Shown here in pieces: positions 58,912 to 64,000 of a stretch of DNA of 64,000 bases (position 1 is the first letter of the stretch; the number at the start of each line of letters is the position of its first letter). This stretch comes from Corynebacterium macginleyi (GTDB taxonomy: Bacteria; Actinomycetota; Actinomycetes; Mycobacteriales; Mycobacteriaceae): assembly GCF_003688935.1 (NCBI RefSeq), contig NZ_REGE01000002.1, forward strand, positions 248,001 to 312,000, given 5' to 3'. The notes beneath the pieces are model-generated. The model saw only the letters and a list, made by a program, of their open reading frames with translations, was not told where the DNA came from and did no database searches. Both the position numbers and the translations under genes were made by a program.

Positions 58912-58965
58912 AAAATCCGCCGCGGCCCTGCTCTCGTGATGAAGGAGGAAGACGCGGCGGATTTT
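58912..58965. terminator. Bidirectional terminator between the M20 gene and pyk
   Basis: AAAATCCGCCGCG (58912-58924) pairs with CGCGGCGGATTTT (58953-58965) across a 28-base loop. A/T runs on both sides make it work in both directions for two convergent genes. Confidence 0.9.
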
Positions 58966-58972
58966 CAGTGGG

Positions 58973-60394
58973 CTAATCCTTGATGGTCTCTCCTAGGATG
59001 TGGCACTGAATCATGTTGGTATTGCCGGAGATTCCCGGAGGGGTACCTGCAACGACAACGACCAAGTCATTCTCGTCATACTCGTCCAAGTCCAGCAAGT
59101 ACTGATCGATGGCTTCCATCATCTCATCGGTGGACTTGACATCGGGGCTCAAGAAGGTCTCTGCGCCCCAGGTCAGCGCGAGCTGGGCGCGCACGTCTTG
59201 GTCCGGGGTGAAGACCAAAAGTGGCAGGTCAGAGTGCAAGCGAGCAACGCGCTTTGCGGTATCACCGGAGGAGGTGAAGGCAACAATGGCCTTGGCGTTC
59301 AGGCGCTCTGCGATATCGCGGGCGGAATAGGACATCACGCCACGCTTGGTACGTGGGACGTGCGCCAGTGGCGGGACCTGGCCATCGGTCTCAGAGCGCT
59401 TGACGATGCGCGACATGGTCCGCACCACGTTATGCGGATCCACACCCACGGAAGTCTCGCCAGAGAGCATTACCGCATCGGCGCCGTCAAGCACGGCGTT
59501 AGCCACATCGGAGGCCTCCGCGCGGGTAGGCCGGGAGTTCTCAATCATGGAATCCAGCATCTGGGTAGCCACGATCACCGGCTTCGCATTCTCGCGACAA
59601 ATCTGGATAGCGCGCTTCTGGAACAGTGGCACCTCTTCCAACGGGACCTCAACGCCCAAATCACCGCGGGCAATCATCACAGCATCAAAGGCCAAGATAA
59701 TGGACTCGAGGGCATCGACCGCCTCGGGCTTTTCCAACTTGGCGATGACCGGTACGCGGCGGCCTTCCTCGTCCATGATCTCGTGGACCCTGTCGACATC
59801 AGCAGGCGACCGCACGAAAGACAGCGCGATGTAGTCCACACCGAGCTTTAGGGCAAAGCGTAAGTCCTCGATGTCTTTCTCAGACAGGGCTGGCACCGAA
59901 ATGCTCATGCCCGGCAGGGACACGCCCTTATTGTTGGATACTGGGCCACCCTCGATGACCTCGCATACCACGTCATTGCCATCTACTTCCTTGCAGACAA
60001 CGGCGACCTTGCCGTCATCGACAAGCAACCGGTCACCGGGCTTGGCGTCATGTGCCAAGCCCTTGTAGGTGGTGGATACGCGGTCGTGGGTGCCTTCTAC
60101 ATCATCTACGGTGATGCGGACAATTTCGCCGTTCTCCCACTGCTCTTTACCGTTTTTAAAGCGGCCGAGGCGGATCTTCGGGCCTTGGAGATCGGCCAAG
60201 ATACCTACGTTCCGGCCAGTCTTTTCGGTGGCTTCGCGAACCCACTTGTAATTTGCTTCGTGGTCCGCATGCTCACCATGCGACATGTTAAGGCGCGCGA
60301 CGTTCATGCCGTCTTCCACAAGGCGTAAAATTCCGTCCCCGCTAGCAACCGCGGGGCCGAGAGTACAGACAATCTTGGTTCTTCTATCCAGCAT
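58973..60394 (-). CDS. pyk: Pyruvate kinase
   Basis: Last step of glycolysis, making ATP and pyruvate from PEP. The ATG at 60394 (M-L-D-R-R-T-K-I-V-C-T-L-G-P) gives 473 residues; the longer in-frame extension upstream has no protein character. Active-site signature I-A-R-G-D-L-G-V-E-V-P and N-M-S-H-G are present. It lies 118 bases downstream of lgt, the mycobacterial order lgt...pyk. Confidence 0.97.
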   Translation of the reverse strand: MLDRRTKIVCTLGPAVASGDGILRLVEDGMNVARLNMSHGEHADHEANYKWVREATEKTGRNVGILADLQGPKIRLGRFKNGKEQWENGEIVRITVDDVEGTHDRVSTTYKGLAHDAKPGDRLLVDDGKVAVVCKEVDGNDVVCEVIEGGPVSNNKGVSLPGMSISVPALSEKDIEDLRFALKLGVDYIALSFVRSPADVDRVHEIMDEEGRRVPVIAKLEKPEAVDALESIILAFDAVMIARGDLGVEVPLEEVPLFQKRAIQICRENAKPVIVATQMLDSMIENSRPTRAEASDVANAVLDGADAVMLSGETSVGVDPHNVVRTMSRIVKRSETDGQVPPLAHVPRTKRGVMSYSARDIAERLNAKAIVAFTSSGDTAKRVARLHSDLPLLVFTPDQDVRAQLALTWGAETFLSPDVKSTDEMMEAIDQYLLDLDEYDENDLVVVVAGTPPGISGNTNMIQCHILGETIKD

Positions 60395-60512
60395 TATTGG
60401 CCTATTCCATCGGGTAAATTGAACAACCCCCAACCTACTCCCTCGTACGCCGGCAGGCCACAATTTTTTGATACCTGAGTTACAGCGATCGGACACGATC
60501 ACACATAACCCG

Positions 60513-61520
60513 TCATTTCCCGCTGCGAGCAGTGTCTGAGCCGGCTTTAACCCGCGAGTTTCCCGCGCGTTGATTGTCTTCGTCGCCGCCATCTTCCGCA
60601 GAACTCTCTGCCTGCTCGCGGTAGTAACGCGGGTCCACTTCGGCGGGGGTTTCTGGGCCCTTGCGCTGTCTGTCCAGCAAGAAAAAGAGGAGGAGGCCGG
60701 CAATAAATACAACGGCAGAGACAATGAGGTTCACACGTAAGCCGAAAATATGGGTGGCTTCGTCTGAGCGCATGCCTTCAATGAAGAAGCGACCCAGGGT
60801 GTAGCCCACAACATAAAGGGCGAATACCCGTCCGCGCCCCAGCTTCCACGCTTTGTGCGCCCACAAGAGGAACAGGCATACCAGCACGTTCCAGATAAGC
60901 TCGTACAAGAACGTCGGGTGCACCGAGGCGATGACCTCGCCGGTAGACTGCCCGGATACTGGGGCGTACTCCCCTGCTTCATCGACGCGGTAGTAAATAT
61001 CCAACGCCCAGGGAACATCGGTCGGCCGACCGTAGAGTTCCTGGTTGAACCAGTTACCCAACCGGCCAATGCCCTGGGCAAGAATGAGCCCAGGCGCAAC
61101 CGCGTCCGCAAAAGGCGCAAAGGGGATCTTTTTGATCCGAAACATTACCCACAGCGCCGCGGCACTTAAGGCAACCGCACCCCAGATGCCAAGCCCGCCA
61201 TTGGTGACCTTGAGGGCATCAACTGGGCTACAGGTATCACAGAAGTATTTCTGATTGTCCGTGATGACGTGATAAAGCCTTCCGCCCACGATACCGGCGG
61301 GGATGACGACGATGGTCGCATCCCACACGGTATCAGGATTTCCGCCCCGGGCCGTGTATCGCCGCAGCGTTATCCACATGCCTACGAGAATGCCGACTAT
61401 TATGCACAACGCATACGCGTGGATAGGAATGGAGCCGAGATGCCACACCACGCCCTGCGGCGGCGAGGGGATATTTGCAAGATTATGAGTATGCACGTAG
61501 TTAGTGTGCCTTATCGGCAT
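60513..61520 (-). CDS. lgt: Prolipoprotein diacylglyceryl transferase
   Basis: Transfers diacylglycerol to the lipobox cysteine of prolipoproteins, the first step of lipoprotein maturation. It has 335 residues with about seven helices. Family signature [13 protein letters not shown] and G-G-R-L-Y-H-V are present. A charged C-terminal extension of about 50 residues (Glu/Asp/Arg-rich) is corynebacterial-type. It starts 28 bases after the trpC-like gene; a DnaA box at 61370-61378 inside the gene is probably chance. Confidence 0.95.
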   Translation of the reverse strand: MPIRHTNYVHTHNLANIPSPPQGVVWHLGSIPIHAYALCIIVGILVGMWITLRRYTARGGNPDTVWDATIVVIPAGIVGGRLYHVITDNQKYFCDTCSPVDALKVTNGGLGIWGAVALSAAALWVMFRIKKIPFAPFADAVAPGLILAQGIGRLGNWFNQELYGRPTDVPWALDIYYRVDEAGEYAPVSGQSTGEVIASVHPTFLYELIWNVLVCLFLLWAHKAWKLGRGRVFALYVVGYTLGRFFIEGMRSDEATHIFGLRVNLIVSAVVFIAGLLLFFLLDRQRKGPETPAEVDPRYYREQAESSAEDGGDEDNQRAGNSRVKAGSDTARSGK

Positions 61521-61548
61521 GTCCGCCAGCTAGTTTGGGGTGAATTTT

Positions 61549-62379
61549 CTAATAACTTTTACGCGAAGGGCATGCGGGGTGTTGGCCAGCAGCCACCAGA
61601 GACCGCGCCAAAGCTGTAGGATTTTGGGCCGCCATGACGGATTCACCGACCAATACCGCATCCGCCCCGCGGGAGGCATAGTGGAAAAGGTTGCGGGCAT
61701 TATTCACCCCACCTACGGCAATGCGCAAGATAGATTCCGGCAGCCCCGGGGCGATATCGTTAAAGGCCTCCCGATTAATCTCATCAGAAGCAAGGGACCA
61801 CGCATTAATCGCGATGACACTGCTGCCCGCCTTGATGGCGCGGTTAACCTCTCCACAGGTCCTCACCTCCACGATGGCCGTCATGCCCAGCGATTCCGCC
61901 CGGTCCAAAAGAGCCTCCAGCCGGGCTTGTTCTAAAAGCTCGACCTGCAATGGGATCGCGTCGGCACCGTAACAACGCGCCTCATGGATCTGGTATGGGT
62001 CGATGATAAGGTCGCGCGCCATCATCGGTATATCGATGGCAGCGCGTGCGGTCGCCATATCCTCAAAAGAACCGTTAAAGCGCCGCATATCCGTTTGACA
62101 AGCCATCACATGCACGCCACAGCTCTCAAAGGTCCGCGCCCATTCGGCCATCTGGTCGGCCGAACCCACGCGGGCGATTTCCCCAGCATAAGGGACTGCT
62201 CGTTTCAGTTCAGTAATCACTGAACAACCCGGCTTTAAAAGAGCCGCGCGAACATCGCGGGGCGGCTCCATATCCCGTGAGCGCGCCTTAACGTCTTGGA
62301 AGGAAATACGTGCTTCGCGCGCCGCGACATCCTCTAGCACCCCACCGACCAAGTGATCGACGGCTATGGGTGTAGGCAT
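61549..62379 (-). CDS. TrpC-like protein with altered active site
   Basis: Indole-3-glycerol-phosphate synthase fold, 276 residues from ATG 62379 (GGAGG 5 bases upstream). The fold signature is strong: E57 and K59 in I-T-E-L-K-R, D-L-I-I-D-P-Y-Q-I (123-131), E171, N192, L-V-G-E-S-V-M. But key positions differ from working TrpC: the S-P-S-K-G loop is V-P-Y-A-G (62-66), the catalytic Lys before D-F-I-I-D is R122, the Arg of N-N-R-D is W194, and E-S-G-I is V-G-G-V (222-225). It is likely a paralogue with another or lost activity; C. glutamicum makes its working TrpC as a TrpCF fusion in the trp operon. Confidence 0.85.
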   Translation of the reverse strand: MPTPIAVDHLVGGVLEDVAAREARISFQDVKARSRDMEPPRDVRAALLKPGCSVITELKRAVPYAGEIARVGSADQMAEWARTFESCGVHVMACQTDMRRFNGSFEDMATARAAIDIPMMARDLIIDPYQIHEARCYGADAIPLQVELLEQARLEALLDRAESLGMTAIVEVRTCGEVNRAIKAGSSVIAINAWSLASDEINREAFNDIAPGLPESILRIAVGGVNNARNLFHYASRGADAVLVGESVMAAQNPTALARSLVAAGQHPACPSRKSY

Positions 62380-62465
62380 AAGCACCTCCCTCCCAGCGCG
62401 ATTAAAATCACACTTAGATTAACGCTATTCGAGGCGTTTCCGGAAATTGCGCGGTGCGAACGGGG

Positions 62466-63101
62466 CTATTTGCGGCCCACATCGGTCGGGTCGATATCGT
62501 TATCGAGTGCGGCCCACATCACGCGGCCGGAATCGGAGGAGGTCTCCAAATCTTCCGCCAGCTTTTCTTGGCGGGCGGCGGGGGTATCGTATTTGCTCGA
62601 GGCTTTGACCTTGTCCCTTCCGGGGTTCCGGGCCAAGAGTACGGCGCCGAAAAACGCCAAGCCAGCGCCGAAAATAGCCACGATTGGACCGAACGTAGTG
62701 GCCTCCGTGGATACGACGCTCGCCCACTCAGAAATTGTGGCTGAGTCCACCGCATTCTCGTTCGCGAACACCCCTTGCAATATTTTTTGCGCGCGTTCGG
62801 CATCAGCGCCGCTGGTCAGCAGGTTAATAGGACTCCATGCGGCAGCAGCCGCGGCGAGAGCACACACAATGGCCACGATGCGACGCCCTATCCGGCGCAG
62901 GGCGATTCCGGCAAGCACCCCGGTGAGGAGGACCAGCGTCGATGCCATAAGTCCTAAGGACCACGCTGAGCCCACGATCTCGTTGGTTGCCGAGCCCGAT
63001 TTATCATCTTCGCTTACTGCTTTTACCCAGGTGCTGCGGGAAGAAAACCACAGTACCGCCGTACCCACCGCAATAAGGAGCGGGCCAAGTCGCCTCGCCA
63101 T
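62466..63101 (-). CDS. Trp-operon-associated membrane protein (TIGR02234)
   Basis: Conserved actinobacterial membrane protein of unknown function that lies in trp loci (M. tuberculosis Rv1610). The 211 residues have four hydrophobic helices (about 6-22, 40-65, 70-90, 140-158). The family segments R-L-G-P-L-L-I-A-V-G-T and W-S-S-R-like W-F-S-S-R-S-T-W are visible at the start. Its ATG overlaps the hisI stop (TAATG). 86 bases separate it from the TrpC-like gene. Confidence 0.85.
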   Translation of the reverse strand: MARRLGPLLIAVGTAVLWFSSRSTWVKAVSEDDKSGSATNEIVGSAWSLGLMASTLVLLTGVLAGIALRRIGRRIVAIVCALAAAAAAWSPINLLTSGADAERAQKILQGVFANENAVDSATISEWASVVSTEATTFGPIVAIFGAGLAFFGAVLLARNPGRDKVKASSKYDTPAARQEKLAEDLETSSDSGRVMWAALDNDIDPTDVGRK

Positions 63102-63463
63102 TAGGACTCATCCTTTAGAAGAACTCTCGAATCAAAGCAGGTGCGGTCACCGGTGTGACACGCTGGGCCGCGCTGACGCACAGTTAGCACAATAGTATCG
63201 CCATCACAATCAAGACGCACACCGAGCACCTCCTGTATATTCCCAGAAGTCTCGCCCTTAATCCAATACTCACCACGCGAGCGCGAGAAGTAGGTGCCCA
63301 TGCGCGTGGCCAACGTGTGCGCCAGCGCGTGGTCATCCATCCAGGCAAGCATCAATACCTCACCGGAATCGGCCTGGGCAATAGCCGGTACAAGCCCTTG
63401 TTCATTGCGCTTGAGCTGCGCGGCTATCTGTGGGTCGAGCTCATAGTCTGCGGGATTGCTCAT
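63101..63463 (-). CDS. hisI: Phosphoribosyl-AMP cyclohydrolase
   Basis: Third step of histidine synthesis: opens the adenine ring of PR-AMP. The 120-residue single-domain form has no HisE part. Typical segments: [16 protein letters not shown], the metal site D-C-D-G-D-T and [12 protein letters not shown]. Overlaps hisF by 4 bases (ATGA). Confidence 0.97.
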   Translation of the reverse strand: MSNPADYELDPQIAAQLKRNEQGLVPAIAQADSGEVLMLAWMDDHALAHTLATRMGTYFSRSRGEYWIKGETSGNIQEVLGVRLDCDGDTIVLTVRQRGPACHTGDRTCFDSRVLLKDES

Positions 63464-64000
63464 CGGCGCACCTCGTATCCGGAGTCCGCCAGGGCCTTTT
63501 TGACCTCGCCAATTTCTACCTCTCCAAAGTGAAAAATACTCGCTGCCAGCACGGCATCGGCACCAGCTCCGATGGCGGGTGGAAAATCCGCTACCGCACC
63601 TGCCCCGCCGGAGGCAATGACGGGAATGTGCACCGTTTCCCGCACCGCGCGCAGAAGCTCAAGGTCGAATCCACCCTTCGTGCCATCTGCGTCCATGGAA
63701 TTTAAAAGGATCTCCCCCACGCCTAGCTCCGCCCCGGTGCGGGACCAGTCGACTGCATCGATGCCAGCCGATGTCGTGCCGCCGTGCGTTGTAACTTCAA
63801 ACCCCGATGGTGCGTGTGCTGCATCGGTACGCCGTGCGTCTACGGATAATACGATGCACTGCGAACCAAAGACTTCTGCCAATTCGCGGAGCAATTCGGG
63901 ATTAGCAATCGCGGCGGTATTGATCGACACCTTATCAGCGCCTGTACGCAAGAGCTCGCGCACATCGTTAACGCTGCGCACTCCCCCGCCCACTGTAAGG
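63460..64000 (-). CDS. hisF: Imidazole glycerol-phosphate synthase subunit HisF (partial)
   Basis: Cyclase half of the enzyme that joins histidine and purine synthesis, working with HisH. The window holds the C-terminal 180 residues; the start is beyond base 64000. [15 protein letters not shown] and [20 protein letters not shown] are hallmarks, as is I-A-S-G-G-A-G. The frame reaches the window edge without a start codon. Confidence 0.96.
   Translation of the reverse strand, partial: LTVGGGVRSVNDVRELLRTGADKVSINTAAIANPELLRELAEVFGSQCIVLSVDARRTDAAHAPSGFEVTTHGGTTSAGIDAVDWSRTGAELGVGEILLNSMDADGTKGGFDLELLRAVRETVHIPVIASGGAGAVADFPPAIGAGADAVLAASIFHFGEVEIGEVKKALADSGYEVRR

Noticed and set aside
59000-59851. 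Plus-strand open frame of 283 codons opposite pyk
   Set aside because: Antisense shadow of pyk, with no ribosome-binding site and no recognisable motif.
61370-61378. Single DnaA box inside lgt
   Set aside because: One isolated match inside a coding region is expected by chance and has no partner nearby.

Overview
The window is a stretch of high-GC Gram-positive chromosome that fits the genus Corynebacterium. The gene order is the actinobacterial one: ispG-rip1-dxr, cdsA-frr-pyrH-tsf-rpsB, xerC-dprA-yifB-yraN-DUF2469-rnhB-lepB, rplS, trmD-rimM-rpsP-ffh, glnD-glnK, ftsY-smc, mutM-rnc-DUF177-sepIVA, and pyk-lgt-(trpC-like)-TIGR02234-hisI-hisF. Nearly all genes lie on the minus strand. Overlapping ATGA and TAATG junctions are common. 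No rRNA, tRNA, CRISPR array or intact mobile element was seen, and the species cannot be named from this sequence.

Region by region. Bases 1-8.9 kb: isoprenoid enzymes IspG and Dxr, the site-2 protease Rip1, small membrane proteins, RlmN, CdsA, ribosome recycling factor and UMP kinase. 8.9-18.6 kb: EF-Ts, ribosomal protein S2, an M23-type envelope protein, XerC, DprA, YifB/ComM, YraN, DUF2469, RNase HII and two tandem type I signal peptidases. 18.6-21.2 kb: a lower-GC island on the plus strand, between lepB2 and rplS. It holds a 5'-truncated toxin-tip-like fragment followed by two tightly coupled genes of unknown family that look like immunity proteins. 21.2-30.4 kb: L19, a YhgE/Pip membrane protein with G-rich repeats, Tex, a small gene broken by one in-frame stop, TrmD, RimM, a cupin and S16. 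30.7-37.3 kb: an OatA-like acyltransferase, Ffh, GlnD and the PII protein GlnK (no amtB next to it). 37.5-43.7 kb: a complete Mrp Na+/H+ antiporter operon with mrpA and mrpB fused. 43.9-54.4 kb: FtsY, Smc, acylphosphatase, an AGCS amino-acid symporter, MutM, RNase III, DUF177 and SepIVA. 54.6-64 kb: glutamate dehydrogenase, glycerate kinase, an M20 hydrolase, pyruvate kinase, Lgt, a TrpC-like protein, a Trp-associated membrane protein, HisI and part of HisF.

The most notable points are these. (1) The TrpC-like protein keeps the fold signature of indole-3-glycerol-phosphate synthase but has replaced several catalytic residues, and it sits in a locus that has lost trpE, trpB and trpA compared with Mycobacterium. 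(2) The 18.6-21.2 kb island looks like an orphan toxin tip with two related immunity-like genes. (3) A long hairpin at 15995-16048 carries two perfect DnaA boxes in inverted orientation. (4) A small conserved-looking gene at 26746-27084 is interrupted by a single TAA. All coordinates and motifs were read by eye. Names of ordinary housekeeping genes are secure; functions given for the island and for regulatory sites are inference.
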